A DNA stretch of 64,000 bases, from assembly GCF_039542905.1 (NCBI RefSeq), contig NZ_BAABIS010000001.1, forward strand, positions 6,758,001-6,822,000, in the 5' to 3' direction. Shown here piece after piece: positions 6,972-15,406 of the stretch (positions are counted from its first letter, which is position 1; every line of letters starts with the position of its first letter). The DNA is from Kitasatospora terrestris. Its GTDB lineage: Bacteria > Actinomycetota > Actinomycetes > Streptomycetales > Streptomycetaceae. The notes under the pieces were generated by a model that saw nothing but the letters and a program-made list of their open reading frames with translations, did no database searches and was not told the DNA's origin. Position numbers and translations under genes: made by a program.

Positions 6972-8975
6972 TCAGTGCGCCGTGACCGTCCCGGAGACAC
7001 CCGCTCCGGGCCAGGACTCCTCGATCCCGCCGTCCGCCCGGACGATGTACCGGGTCGAGGAGGTCGCCCCGGTCCGGGCCACCCGCTCCTCGCGGATCAG
7101 CGCGCCGTTCTCCACCCGCCAGGCCGCCGTGGCCTGCGGATCCGCGGCCGACGTCCGGGAGGCGAGCAGCACCGGCGCGTCCGCGTCGAAGCCGAACAGC
7201 TGGACCAGGTCGACCGGCACCGCGCCCTCGAGGCGCCGCAGCACCACCACCGCGGCCTGTGCGTCCCGGTAGTGCGCGGGCAGCACCGCGGTGAGCGACA
7301 CCGGCGCCCCGGCCCCGGAGGGGGCCTGCCCGTCGCGCAGCTGGATCGCCGGGCCGCCGGCCGGGTCGCCGTACGTGCGGTTCGTCCAGTCCACCACCGG
7401 CATCGAGTCGACCGCCGGGCCGAGCCCGCCGTCCGCGGCGCCGTCCGCCCGCGGCCGGACGTCCTCGCCGCCCGCCCCGTCGATCGACAGCGGCGGCACC
7501 GGCGGCATCGCGTGCGCCGAGGCGCCCGCTGCGGGGCCGAGGCCCCGCGCGTCCCGGTTCTCGCAGCCCTGGGCAGCCGCGATGGCGAGCGCCACTCCGA
7601 CGGTGACGGTGACGAACACCACGACCCGCTGCCGCAGCAGCCGCCGCCGGGCGGCGGGGGAGCGGCCGGAGAGCGTGCTGTGCTGCCGCTCCCGCCCGGG
7701 CACCGGGGTCCGCTCCCGGACCTCCCGCCCGCCCCGGGTGTCCCGGCCGGCCCGACCGCCGTCGCGCGCGCCGTCCCGTCCGGTCTCGACGAACTCCTGA
7801 CGCGGCATCGGCGCCGTCGGCGCCTGCCCGTACGGCCGCGTCGGCCGTCGCGCGCCGGGCCCGGGCCCGGCGCCGGGCCGCGGGCGGCCCCCGGCCTGCC
7901 CCGGGCCGGCCGCCGGTCGCGGTGCCGACTCGCCACCCGGCGCCGCCCCGCCGCGCCCGGCGACCCGCGAGGGCCCGCCGCGTCCACCGGCCACCGCGCC
8001 GTGCGGTCCGTGCTGCTGTCCCTGCTGCTGTCCGTGCTGTGCGGGCAGCACCGCCTCGCCCTCGGCGGGCCCCGCGCCGGCCGCCGGTCCGGCGCCCGCG
8101 CCGCCGAAGCGTCCGCGCCCGAACGCGCCGACCCCGGTCTGCGGCCCGAGCGCGGTGCCGCGCGCCGCCAGCTCCGCCAGCCGCTCGTGCAGCGCGGCGG
8201 CCGGCGGCCGCTCGGTGGACTCCTTCGCCAGGCACGCCCGGACCAGCGGTGCCAGGGCCGGCGGCACCGCCGCCAGGTCCGGCTCCTCGTGCACCACCCG
8301 GTAGAGCATGACCTCGGAGGAGGCGCCCGACCCGAACGGCGACTCGCCGGTCAGGGCGAACGCCAGGGTCGCGCCGAACGCGAAGACGTCCGTCGCCGGG
8401 GTCACTGCGGCGCCGCGCACCTGCTCGGGCGCGAGGAAGCCGGGCGAGCCCACCGCCGTGCCGACGTGGGTGAGCGTGCTGGCCCCGCGCGACCAGGCGA
8501 TGCCGAAGTCGATGATCCGCGGGCCCTTGGGGGAGAGCAGGATGTTGGACGGCTTCAGGTCGCGGTGGACCACCCCGGCCTCGTGCACCTTGACCAGGCC
8601 GTCGGCCAGGGCGGCGCCGATCCGGGCGGCCTCCGGCCAGGGCAGCGGGCCCTCGTCGCCGACCCGCTTGTAGAGCGAGGGCCCGGGGACGTAGGCGGTG
8701 GCGAGCCAGGGCCGGTCGGCCTCGATGTCGGAGCCGACCACCCGGGCCGTGCAGCCGCCGCGGATCCGCGAGGCGGCGGCGATCTCGCGGGCGAACCTGG
8801 TGCGGAACTCCGCGTCCTCCGCCAGCTCGGCGCGGATCAGTTTGAGTGCGACCCGCTGCCCCTTGCGGTCGGATCCCAGGTAGACCACGCCCATTCCGCC
8901 GGCCCCCAGCCGCCGGTGCAGACGGTAGGGGCCGACGATGCGGGGGTCCTCACGCCGCAGCCGCATCATCGCCAT
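6972..8975 (-). CDS. Membrane-anchored Ser/Thr protein kinase (Hanks type)
   Basis: This is a 667-residue eukaryotic-type kinase. The catalytic domain (about residues 17-270) is intact: glycine loop GAGGMGVVY (24-32), ATP-anchoring Lys45, HRDLKPSN (137-144, catalytic Asp139), DFG (156-158) and GSPGFLAPEQ. A long Gly/Pro/Arg/Gln-rich linker follows, containing QQGQQHG-type runs, to about residue 440. Next come one transmembrane helix (VVVFVTVTVGVALAIAAA, about 450-468) and an outside domain of about 190 residues with no recognised family. The layout is that of a receptor kinase signalling from the cell surface. No PASTA repeats are present, so it is not PknB. The target is unknown. The start could be this ATG or the MM two codons later. 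Confidence 0.93.
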   Translation of the reverse strand: MAMMRLRREDPRIVGPYRLHRRLGAGGMGVVYLGSDRKGQRVALKLIRAELAEDAEFRTRFAREIAAASRIRGGCTARVVGSDIEADRPWLATAYVPGPSLYKRVGDEGPLPWPEAARIGAALADGLVKVHEAGVVHRDLKPSNILLSPKGPRIIDFGIAWSRGASTLTHVGTAVGSPGFLAPEQVRGAAVTPATDVFAFGATLAFALTGESPFGSGASSEVMLYRVVHEEPDLAAVPPALAPLVRACLAKESTERPPAAALHERLAELAARGTALGPQTGVGAFGRGRFGGAGAGPAAGAGPAEGEAVLPAQHGQQQGQQHGPHGAVAGGRGGPSRVAGRGGAAPGGESAPRPAAGPGQAGGRPRPGAGPGPGARRPTRPYGQAPTAPMPRQEFVETGRDGARDGGRAGRDTRGGREVRERTPVPGRERQHSTLSGRSPAARRRLLRQRVVVFVTVTVGVALAIAAAQGCENRDARGLGPAAGASAHAMPPVPPLSIDGAGGEDVRPRADGAADGGLGPAVDSMPVVDWTNRTYGDPAGGPAIQLRDGQAPSGAGAPVSLTAVLPAHYRDAQAAVVVLRRLEGAVPVDLVQLFGFDADAPVLLASRTSAADPQATAAWRVENGALIREERVARTGATSSTRYIVRADGGIEESWPGAGVSGTVTAH

Positions 8976-9466
8976 CGCTCGCTCTGTTCCCGTCAGCCCG
9001 TGGGGTGAGGCCCCGTCGGAGGTGGGGCGCCGTCAAATACTGTCCCGGCACAGCTTACGGACCGCGAGTACCGCTCCGCTGGTTCGCAACACGCGAAGCG
9101 CCGGTCCGATTGTCAGATATGCGTCGACTGGCTCCCCGGGCGCCCGCGCCGACCGGCCCGGCAGCCCTCCTCGGGGTCCCTCTCAGGGTTCCCTCGGGGA
9201 TCGGCTCGACCCCGTGTCCACCCTTGGTAGTACGCGCCACGGACCGGCGTCATCCTTCGGGAGGCCCGGCGAACGGTACGCGGGCATGACGCCCCGCGGC
9301 CGCCGCGGCCATAGCGTTGTCATCAGCGGTGGGCGGCCCACTCGTCCCCCGAGGTCAACCGCCCCCGCTCCCCTCCGTATCGACCGAATATCGACCGCAG
9401 ACCGACAGTGTCGGCACGGTCGGTACGACTTCCACCCCCACGACAGCCAGGCAGGAGCAGAGGATC
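8976..9466. other. Gene-free stretch (491 bp)
   Basis: No convincing gene lies between the divergent kinase gene and the small membrane protein gene. The open frames here lack a ribosome binding site and have shifting codon bias. The stretch should hold both promoters, but I could not identify a clear -35/-10 pair. CCGACAGTGTCGG near 9402 is a short palindrome of unknown meaning. Confidence 0.5.
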
Positions 9467-9661
9467 ATGGCACCGCAGCAGCTCGTCCGAGCCGCCCGTC
9501 GGCGCAGGCCCTCCACCGCGCACGCCGCGGCGGACACCCGGCATCCGGCCGTGGCGATCGCGATCGCCCTGCCGATAGCGGTCCTGCTGCTGTCGCTGTT
9601 CGGTGGTTGGGAGCAACTGGCGACGCAGACCAGAGCGGTCGCCGATCTGATCGCGCGCTGA
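9467..9661 (+). CDS. Small single-pass membrane protein, unknown function
   Basis: A 64-residue protein has a basic N-terminus (MAPQQLVRAARRRRPS), one transmembrane helix (AVAIAIALPIAVLLLSLFGG) and a short C-terminal tail. The basic N-terminus predicts that it faces the cytoplasm. An AGGAG site lies nine bases before the ATG, and the coding G+C pattern fits a real gene. I do not recognise a family. It stands alone between the kinase gene and the tRNA operon, in opposite orientation to both. Confidence 0.68.
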   Translation: MAPQQLVRAARRRRPSTAHAAADTRHPAVAIAIALPIAVLLLSLFGGWEQLATQTRAVADLIAR

Positions 9662-9841
9662 CCCCCGGGGTAGGGGTCGGCGCCGGCCGGGGCCGCGCGC
9701 CGCACGGACATGGACGGGCGAGGGCGGTCGCAATCAAGCAGCTCCGGCAGCGCGGTGGCCGGGTGCAGGACGTCGGTGAGGGCGTCCCGCACCCGGCGCC
9801 GTAGCCATGCCCGGAATCTTCTTCGACCTGCCCACAACGCA
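9662..9841. other. Gene-free spacer before tRNA operon terminator
   Basis: I see no gene here, only the 3' flank of the small membrane protein gene followed by the tRNA terminator hairpin. Confidence 0.4.
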
Positions 9842-9873
9842 GCGGAGCCGTGGTCCGAGGACCACGGCTCCGC
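9842..9873 (-). terminator. Terminator of the Gly-Cys-Val tRNA operon
   Basis: A perfect 15-bp inverted repeat (GCGGAGCCGTGGTCC and its complement, two bases between) starts 10 nt beyond the last tRNA-Val on the minus strand. It could also terminate plus-strand transcription of the small membrane protein gene. Confidence 0.7.
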
Positions 9874-9883
9874 TCTGCTTCTG

Positions 9884-9955
<72 letters not shown>

Positions 9956-9983
9956 GGGGTTGTCAAGACTCGAAGGCCCTGCG

Positions 9984-10055
<72 letters not shown>

Positions 10056-10083
10056 TGGGATGCCAAGCCCCGAAGGGCTCGAG

Positions 10084-10155
<72 letters not shown>

Positions 10156-10189
10156 GGGGAGGGGCTCCTGGCTCACCAGGGGCACCTCT

Positions 10190-10263
10190 TGGAGGTGGAG
10201 ACGGGATTTGAACCCGTGTACACGGCTTTGCAGGCCGTTGCCTCGCCTCTCGGCCACTCCACC
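10190..10263 (-). tRNA. tRNA-Cys(GCA)
   Basis: The acceptor stem is GGTGGAG/CTCCACC, and the anticodon stem ACGGC/GCCGT holds loop CTGCAAA (anticodon GCA). The discriminator is T (U in RNA), as expected for Cys. A CCA end is encoded, included here as the three outermost bases 10190-10192. It is the only one of the seven tRNAs in the window that has it. Confidence 0.95.
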
Positions 10264-10301
10264 AGGCAACTTCGAAGAACGATCTTACCTGTTCTCCATC
10301 G

Positions 10302-10374
10302 AGCGGACGACGAGATTCGAACTCGCGACCCTCACCTTGGCAAGGTGATGCTCTACCAACTGAGCCACGTCCGC
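10302..10374 (-). tRNA. tRNA-Gly(GCC)
   Basis: The acceptor stem is GCGGACG/CGTCCGC, the anticodon stem TCACC/GGTGA, and loop TTGCCAA gives anticodon GCC. No CCA is encoded. It is the promoter-proximal gene of the five-tRNA operon, 38 nt before tRNA-Cys. Confidence 0.96.
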
Positions 10375-10431
10375 CTGTCTCCCGGTTGCTTCCCCGCTTT
10401 TCTTCGGTTCCGCGTCCCGGCGACGTGTTGA

Positions 10432-10460
10432 ACTCTAGCGGATTCCAGGGCCAGCTGAAA
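10432..10460 (-). promoter_or_regulatory. Promoter of the tRNA operon (predicted)
   Basis: On the minus strand TTTCAG (10460-10455) and TAGAGT (10437-10432) are spaced by 17 bp, matching the vegetative-sigma pattern. It lies about 58 bp upstream of tRNA-Gly. Confidence 0.55.
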
Positions 10461-10625
10461 AATCCGTTCCCGCAGCGTGGCGCGGGGATGGCCGTCGACC
10501 GCCGCCCGGCGCGCCCGCCCCGCTCGCTCCGCCCGGCCCTCCGCCCCCGCTCCGACCTAGACTTTTCAGCACCGGGGCCGAACCCCGAGCAGGACCCAGC
10601 ACCACCGAAATCGCGCAGGAGAACC

Positions 10626-11681
10626 GTGTCCCGCCGCACCGCCCCGCTCAGTCCGCACCAGCCGATGGCCCGCTTCGGCGGTCGCCTCGCCACCGGGCTG
10701 CGCGAGGTCAGCTCCGACCCGGCCGTGCTCGACACCGAGGGCTTCTGGGCGGTCGCGTACGACTTCGAGGGCCGGCTCACCTGCGCCCGGTTCGACGAGG
10801 TCCGCCCCGACCCGCTGCCGCCGGCCGGCGACGGCTGGCTCGGCCCGGGCCCGGGCCGCTGGCACAGCTCCCTGGACCGCGAGGCGTACGTCGCCGGCGT
10901 CCGCGCCGTCCGCGCGCACATCGCCCGCGGCGAGGTCTACCAGGCCAACCTCTGCCGGGTGATGAGCGCCGAGCTCCCCGATCCGGACCGCTGCGACATC
11001 GACGCGCTCACCGGACTGCTCGCGCACGGCAACCCCGCGCCCTACGCAGGAACGATTCGCCTTCCCGAGCACGGCGTGGAGATCGCCACCGCCTCGCCCG
11101 AGCTCTACCTGCGCCGCAGCGGCCGCACCGTCCTCTCCGGCCCGATCAAGGGCACCGGCCGCACCGAGGACGACCTGCTGGAGAAGGACCACGCCGAGAA
11201 CGTGATGATCGTCGACCTGGTCCGCAACGACCTCGGCCGGGTCTGCGGCACCGGCAGCGTCACCGTCCCCGACCTGTGCGTGGTGGAGAAGCACCCCGGC
11301 CTGGTCCACCTGGTCTCCACCGTCGAGGGCACCCTGCGCGAGAGCGCCGGCTGGCCCGAGCTGCTCGCCGCCACCTTCCCGCCCGGCTCGGTCACCGGAG
11401 CCCCCAAGTCCAGCGCGCTGCGGATCATCGACTCCCTGGAGACCGCCCCGCGCGGCCCCTACTGCGGCGCCGTCGGCTGGGTCGACGCCGACCGCGGCGA
11501 GGGCGAACTCGCGGTCGGGATCCGGACGTTCTGGATCGACCGGACGGCAACCGGCGCCACCTTGCGGTTCGGCACCGGCGCCGGGATCACCTGGGGCTCG
11601 GACCCCGAGCGGGAATGGGCCGAGACCGAACTCAAGGCCGCCCGGCTGGTCGCGATAGCGTCGGGAACACCCCTGCACTGA
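10626..11681 (+). CDS. pabB: Chorismate-binding aminodeoxychorismate synthase component I (PabB-like)
   Basis: This 351-residue protein carries the chorismate-binding fold of the PabB/TrpE family. It converts chorismate plus ammonia to 4-amino-4-deoxychorismate, on the way to p-aminobenzoate and folate. Signatures are GEVYQANLCR, SPELYLRRSG, LSGPIKGTGRT, VMIVDLVRNDLGRVC and GSVTGAPKSSALRIID. The PIKGTGRT motif is PabB-like rather than TrpE-like. It is shorter than full-length PabB because the N-terminal part is reduced. GTG 10626 is chosen because AGGAGA lies close upstream. The next gene, 21 bp downstream, encodes the matching lyase. No glutaminase (PabA) partner is in the window. Confidence 0.9.
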   Translation: MSRRTAPLSPHQPMARFGGRLATGLREVSSDPAVLDTEGFWAVAYDFEGRLTCARFDEVRPDPLPPAGDGWLGPGPGRWHSSLDREAYVAGVRAVRAHIARGEVYQANLCRVMSAELPDPDRCDIDALTGLLAHGNPAPYAGTIRLPEHGVEIATASPELYLRRSGRTVLSGPIKGTGRTEDDLLEKDHAENVMIVDLVRNDLGRVCGTGSVTVPDLCVVEKHPGLVHLVSTVEGTLRESAGWPELLAATFPPGSVTGAPKSSALRIIDSLETAPRGPYCGAVGWVDADRGEGELAVGIRTFWIDRTATGATLRFGTGAGITWGSDPEREWAETELKAARLVAIASGTPLH

Positions 11682-11702
11682 ACGACCTCGAAGGAGCAGC
11701 AC

Positions 11703-12530
11703 GTGATCTGGGTCAACGGAGCCCTGGCCGACACCGACGCCGCCACCCTGCCCGTCCTCGACCACGGGATCACCGTCGGCGACGGCGTCTTCGAGACGGT
11801 GAAGGCCGAGCACGGGCAGCTCTTCGCGCTCACCCGCCACCTCGACCGGCTCACCCGCTCCGCCCGCGGCCTCGGCCTGCCCGACCCGGACCACGACCTG
11901 GTCCGCGCCGCGTGCGCCGAGGTGCTGGCCGCCAACCCGATGCCGCTCGGCCGCCTGCGGATCACCTTCACCGGCGGCACCGCCCCGCTCGGCTCCGAGC
12001 GCGGTGACTCCGGCCCCAGCCTGGTGGTCGCCGTCGGCACCGCCGCCCGCCGCCCCGACACCACCGCCGTGGCCACCGTCCCCTGGCGCCGCAACGAGCA
12101 CAGCGCGGTGGCCGGCCTGAAGACCACCTCCTACGCGGAGAACGTGGTCGCACTGGCCGCCGCCCACCGGGTCGGCGCCTCCGAGGCGCTGTTCGCCAAC
12201 ACCGCGGGCCTGCTCTGCGAGGGCACCGGTTCCAACGTCTTCCTGGTCCTGGACGGCCGGCTGATCACCCCCACCCTGGCCTCCGGCTGCCTGGCCGGCA
12301 TCACCCGCCGACTGGTGATCGACTGGACCGGCGCCGAGGAGGTCGACGTCCCGTTCGACGCCCTGCAGCGCGCCGAGGAGGTCTTCCTGACCTCGACCCT
12401 GCGCGACGTCCAGGCGGTCACCCGGGTCGACGACCGGGAGCTCGCCGGCCCCGGCCCGGTCACCCTCAAGGCGATGGCCACCTTCGCCGAACGGGCCGCC
12501 GTCGACGCCGACCCGGTCGCCGCCCGCTGA
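11703..12530 (+). CDS. pabC: Aminodeoxychorismate lyase-like class IV aminotransferase
   Basis: This 275-residue PLP enzyme of fold type IV is expected to convert aminodeoxychorismate to p-aminobenzoate plus pyruvate. It shows LDHGITVGDGVFETV near the N-terminus, the PLP Lys in GLKTTSYAENV, EGTGSNVFLV, and EEVFLTSTLRDVQAV. Branched-chain or D-amino acid aminotransferases share this fold. The pabB neighbour 21 bp upstream makes PabC the best call. GTG start with GAAGGAG seven bases upstream suggests a two-gene operon. Confidence 0.87.
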   Translation: MIWVNGALADTDAATLPVLDHGITVGDGVFETVKAEHGQLFALTRHLDRLTRSARGLGLPDPDHDLVRAACAEVLAANPMPLGRLRITFTGGTAPLGSERGDSGPSLVVAVGTAARRPDTTAVATVPWRRNEHSAVAGLKTTSYAENVVALAAAHRVGASEALFANTAGLLCEGTGSNVFLVLDGRLITPTLASGCLAGITRRLVIDWTGAEEVDVPFDALQRAEEVFLTSTLRDVQAVTRVDDRELAGPGPVTLKAMATFAERAAVDADPVAAR

Positions 12531-12571
12531 CGGTGCGATAGAACCGGCCCCGGACTGGGCACCGTAGCCAC

Positions 12572-13414
12572 ATGACCACCACACTGCGCCCGGCCGGCCC
12601 CGAGGAGGACCTCCCCGGCGGCGGCCGCAGCCGGCGCTGGCTGATCCGTGTCAACGGCCGCCCGGTGGGCGCCCTGCGCACCACCGCCGCCCCGCGCGGC
12701 GACCAGTGGTGGGGCGAGATCTCCGAGCTCGAGGTCGCCGAGGGCGGCCGCCGCCGCGGCCGCGCGACGGTGGCCGCGCTCGCCGCCGAGGAGGTCCTGC
12801 GCGGCTGGGGCTGCACCCGGCTGGACGTCACCGTCCCGGCCGGGGCCCCGGCCGCCCTGGGGCTGGCCCGCACCCTCGGCTACACCGAGCGGATGCGCAA
12901 CCTCGTCAAGACGCTCGGTGAACTCCCGGAGCTGCCCGGCGACGTGACGGTCCGTCCGATCGGCGCCGCCGAGTACGGGGAATGGCTGGAGCAGGCCAAG
13001 GCCGGCTACCGCGCGGACCTGGAACGCTCCGGGCTCAGCCCCGCCCAGGCCCGCGCCAAGTGCGAGACCGACCACCAGCACCTGCTGCCGCGGGGCCACG
13101 CCACCGACGGCGTGGCCCTGCGCCGGCTGCTCGACCCCGGGGGCACCGAGCTCGGCACCCTCTGGCTCAACCTGCGCGCCGAACTGCTGCCGGACGGTCC
13201 GCTCGCCTGGGTCATGGTGGTCGCCGTCCACGAGCCGCACCGCGGCCACGGCCACGGGCGCACCCTGATGCTGCTCGCCGAGCGCGAGTGCCTGGCCGCC
13301 GGCGTCCACCGGCTCGGCCTCAACGTCTTCACCGGCAACCGGGTCGCGATCGGCCTGTACGAGTCCCTCGGCTACCGGGTCACCCGCCGGGTGCTCGGCA
13401 AACCGCTGATCTAG
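12572..13414 (+). CDS. Tandem GNAT-family acetyltransferase
   Basis: This 280-residue protein is built of two GNAT modules. The N-terminal one (about 20-115) has an acetyl-CoA-binding-like stretch GGRRRGRATVAALAAEE and ends in LGLARTLGYTERM. The C-terminal one (about 125-280) has VVAVHEPHRGHGHGRTLMLLAE and GNRVAIGLYESLGY. The C-terminal module best fits the R/Q-X-X-G-X-G/A consensus, so it is probably the active one. The N-terminal copy may be structural. The substrate is unknown; double-GNAT proteins of actinobacteria include mycothiol synthase MshD, but the residues needed to assign that cannot be checked here. It starts 42 bp after pabC and may be co-transcribed. Confidence 0.82.
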   Translation: MTTTLRPAGPEEDLPGGGRSRRWLIRVNGRPVGALRTTAAPRGDQWWGEISELEVAEGGRRRGRATVAALAAEEVLRGWGCTRLDVTVPAGAPAALGLARTLGYTERMRNLVKTLGELPELPGDVTVRPIGAAEYGEWLEQAKAGYRADLERSGLSPAQARAKCETDHQHLLPRGHATDGVALRRLLDPGGTELGTLWLNLRAELLPDGPLAWVMVVAVHEPHRGHGHGRTLMLLAERECLAAGVHRLGLNVFTGNRVAIGLYESLGYRVTRRVLGKPLI

Positions 13415-13432
13415 GCCGTCCCGGCAGAGGGG

Positions 13433-13930
13433 CTAGCCCCTGGCCGCTTCGATGACCGCGACGATCCGCTCGCGCAGGCCGTCCTGGCTCCGGCCGCCGT
13501 CGAGCCGCTGCCCGGCGATCACGTAGGTCGGGGTGCCGGTCACGCCGATCGCCCGGCCCTCGGCCACGTCCGCGTCGACCAGCAGCGTGTGCCGGCCGTC
13601 GATCAGGGCGGTGTCGACCTCGTCGGCGTCCAGCCCGACCTCGGCCGCGACCTCGACCAGCACCTTCTGGCCGCCCCGCTCCAGGTCCTCCAGCCGTGCC
13701 AGCACCGCCTCCACGTACGGCCAGCCCCGGCCCTGCTCGAAGGCCTCGGACGCCGCCTCCGCGGCCGCGTACGCGTGCTTGTGCTTCTCCAGCGGGAAGT
13801 GCCGCAGCTCGACGGTCAGCGCGTCGCCGTACTGCTCGCGCAGCGCCCGTACGTCGTCCAGCGCGGTGCGGCAGTCGGGGCACTGGAGCTCGCACCAGAG
13901 CTCCAGGCGGGGGAGGGGGGCATCGGTCAT
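13433..13930 (-). CDS. DsbA-family thioredoxin-fold protein (cytoplasmic)
   Basis: This 165-residue protein has a thioredoxin fold with an inserted helical domain. The active site is CPDC (WCELQCPDC, residues about 12-20) and the cis-Pro loop is GVTGTPTYVI (about 130-139). No signal peptide is present, so it probably acts inside the cell, for example in thiol-disulfide exchange with mycothiol-dependent partners. FPLEKHKHAYAAAEAASEA is typical of actinobacterial cytosolic DsbA-like proteins. The specific substrate is not known. It is convergent with the acetyltransferase gene 18 bp away. Confidence 0.88.
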   Translation of the reverse strand: MTDAPLPRLELWCELQCPDCRTALDDVRALREQYGDALTVELRHFPLEKHKHAYAAAEAASEAFEQGRGWPYVEAVLARLEDLERGGQKVLVEVAAEVGLDADEVDTALIDGRHTLLVDADVAEGRAIGVTGTPTYVIAGQRLDGGRSQDGLRERIVAVIEAARG

Positions 13931-13959
13931 GCCCCCAGTCTCTCAGCCCGCGGCGGGGC

Positions 13960-14532
13960 TCAGGTGCCGGCGGGGACCTGGTCGGCCGAGCGCTGCCGGG
14001 CCCGGTAGGCGGCGACGTGCAGCCGGTTGCCGCAGGTCCGGCTGTCGCAGTAGCGGCGCGACCGGTTGCGGGAGAGGTCGACGAAGACCCGGGCGCAGTC
14101 CGGCGCCTCGCAGCGGCGCAGCCGCTCGCGCTCGCCGGCCATCACGATGAACGCCAGCGCCATGCCCAGCTCGGCCGCCAGGTGCGGCCCGACCGCGGCG
14201 TGCGGGGCGAAGTAGTGGATGTGCCAGCCGTGGTGGTCGTGGTTGGTCAGCCGGGGCGTCGTCCCGGCCTCGGCGACGATCGCGTTGACCAGTTCGGCGG
14301 CCTGCCCGGTGGAGTCGGCCGAGAACACCTCGCGCAGCCGGCCGCGGAGCGCCTGCACCGCCGCCAGGTCCTGCGGGCCGAGGGAGTCGATCTCGCTGAT
14401 CTCCTGCCGGACCACGAAGGCGCCGAGCGCGGTGACATCGGGCAGCTGTTCGCTGCCGCACGCCTCCGGAGCGGTGTTGAGCAGCTCGACCAGAATGCTC
14501 AGGGCGCACTCGGTGTCATGGGTGATCAGCAC
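13960..14532 (-). CDS. CGNR zinc-finger (ABATE/Ginkgo) putative transcription regulator
   Basis: This 190-residue protein has an N-terminal ABATE ligand-binding-like domain (about 1-130) and a C-terminal CGNR zinc finger (about 140-182). The finger shows CEAPDC, then YCDSRTCGNRLHVAAYRARQR, so all four zinc Cys and the CGNR motif are intact. Such proteins are thought to be stress-linked regulators, though few have been studied. GTG 14532 is chosen because GAGGAG lies about nine bases upstream. It sits downstream of ssgB on the same strand but is separated by two hairpins, so it is probably transcribed on its own. Confidence 0.88.
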   Translation of the reverse strand: MLITHDTECALSILVELLNTAPEACGSEQLPDVTALGAFVVRQEISEIDSLGPQDLAAVQALRGRLREVFSADSTGQAAELVNAIVAEAGTTPRLTNHDHHGWHIHYFAPHAAVGPHLAAELGMALAFIVMAGERERLRRCEAPDCARVFVDLSRNRSRRYCDSRTCGNRLHVAAYRARQRSADQVPAGT

Positions 14533-14646
14533 GTGGGGGCTCCTCACGCGGCGGGGGGCCTGGGCCGCCCGCACCGGTCATCGGGGCCCGACTCTACCGG
14601 CAGAGGCCGTCACGGCGTCGGGTTGCCCGGATCGGGATGCGGCTGT

Positions 14647-14684
14647 GCCCCGGGCCGTCCTCCCGTGGGAGGAGGGCCCGGGGC
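14647..14684. repeat. Two-tier hairpin in the ssgB-CGNR gap
   Basis: An outer 10-bp stem GCCCCGGGCC/GGCCCGGGGC encloses an inner CCTCCC/GGGAGG stem with a 2-nt loop, separated by a small mismatch. It may be a second terminator behind ssgB or a leader structure of the CGNR gene. Confidence 0.45.
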
Positions 14685-14761
14685 GGTACCCCGAGGCCGC
14701 AGACCGCGCGGCTGATCAGTGCGACCGTGCCCCCGAGTAGGACGGACGCGTCGAGTCCCGC

Positions 14762-14783
14762 CCCGCCGCCGGACGGCGGCGGG
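14762..14783 (-). terminator. ssgB terminator
   Basis: A nine-bp stem CCCGCCGCC/GGCGGCGGG with a 4-nt loop begins 14 nt after the ssgB stop on the minus strand. Confidence 0.6.
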
Positions 14784-14797
14784 CAGCTCGTTCGGGG

Positions 14798-15211
14798 TCA
14801 GCTTTCGGCGAGGATGTGGGACAGCTCCCGGTCGAGGTCGAAGTGACGGTGTTCGGTGCCGGGGGGCACCGCGGCGTCCGTCCTCTTGAGGAAGGACTCG
14901 AGGGCGCGCGCCGGGGCCTCCAGCAGTGCCTCTCCTTCCGGAGAGCTCAGGGCGATGCAGACCACCCCCTGACCGTGGCTCCGCGACGGCCAGACCCGGA
15001 CGTCGCCGGTACCGGTGGGTCGGTGCAGCCCCTCCGCCAGGAGATCACGGGCGAACACCCACTCGACGGTCTCGTCGGCTCCGGTGTGGAACGTCGCGTG
15101 GACGGCGTAGGGATCGGCGGTGTCGTAGCGCAGGCCCGCGGGGACGGGCAGTGAGGACTCGCTGGACACGATGAGGCGCAGGTGCAGCTCGCAGCTGACC
15201 GTGGTGTTCAT
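14798..15211 (-). CDS. ssgB: Sporulation-specific cell division activator SsgB
   Basis: This 137-residue SsgA-like protein (MNTTVSCELHLRLIVSSES at the N-terminus, FDLDRELSHILAES at the C-terminus) closely resembles S. coelicolor SsgB as I remember it. In that organism SsgB, placed by SsgA, recruits FtsZ to future septum sites in aerial hyphae and so starts sporulation-specific division. SsgB is the most conserved member of its family and the length is exactly as expected. Residue 128 is Arg, a position reported as variable between streptomycete lineages. AAAGG lies about 14 bases upstream of the ATG. It is divergent from the PGPGW membrane protein gene, as in S. coelicolor. Confidence 0.97.
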   Translation of the reverse strand: MNTTVSCELHLRLIVSSESSLPVPAGLRYDTADPYAVHATFHTGADETVEWVFARDLLAEGLHRPTGTGDVRVWPSRSHGQGVVCIALSSPEGEALLEAPARALESFLKRTDAAVPPGTEHRHFDLDRELSHILAES

Positions 15212-15323
15212 AAGCGCCAGGGCCTTTCGCTCAGTGTGCGCTCGGGGAATCGCACGTCGGCGAACGGACCATCCCACCTGAAAGCCCGGTGTAAACCCCT
15301 CTGTCCCGATTCCGGTGCGAGTC

Positions 15324-15350
15324 GTACCCCTTCCGGCGCATTGCGGAATC
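15324..15350 (-). promoter_or_regulatory. Possible stress-sigma promoter of ssgB
   Basis: On the minus strand GGGTAC (15329-15324) resembles the -10 of the SigB/SigH class. A GATTCC lies 15 bp upstream of it, which is only a fair match to the -35. In S. coelicolor ssgB is reported to depend on SigH. The site is about 113 bp before the ssgB start. Confidence 0.35.
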
Positions 15351-15406
15351 GCCCCGGAGGGGCGGACGGGCCCGGCGGGGGGCGGAACTCGGGTACTTTT
15401 CGAGGC

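Noticed and set aside
9055..9240. Short minus-strand frame of about 61 codons upstream of the kinase gene
   Set aside because: It has no ribosome binding site and a low-complexity basic product, and it lies where the kinase promoter is expected.
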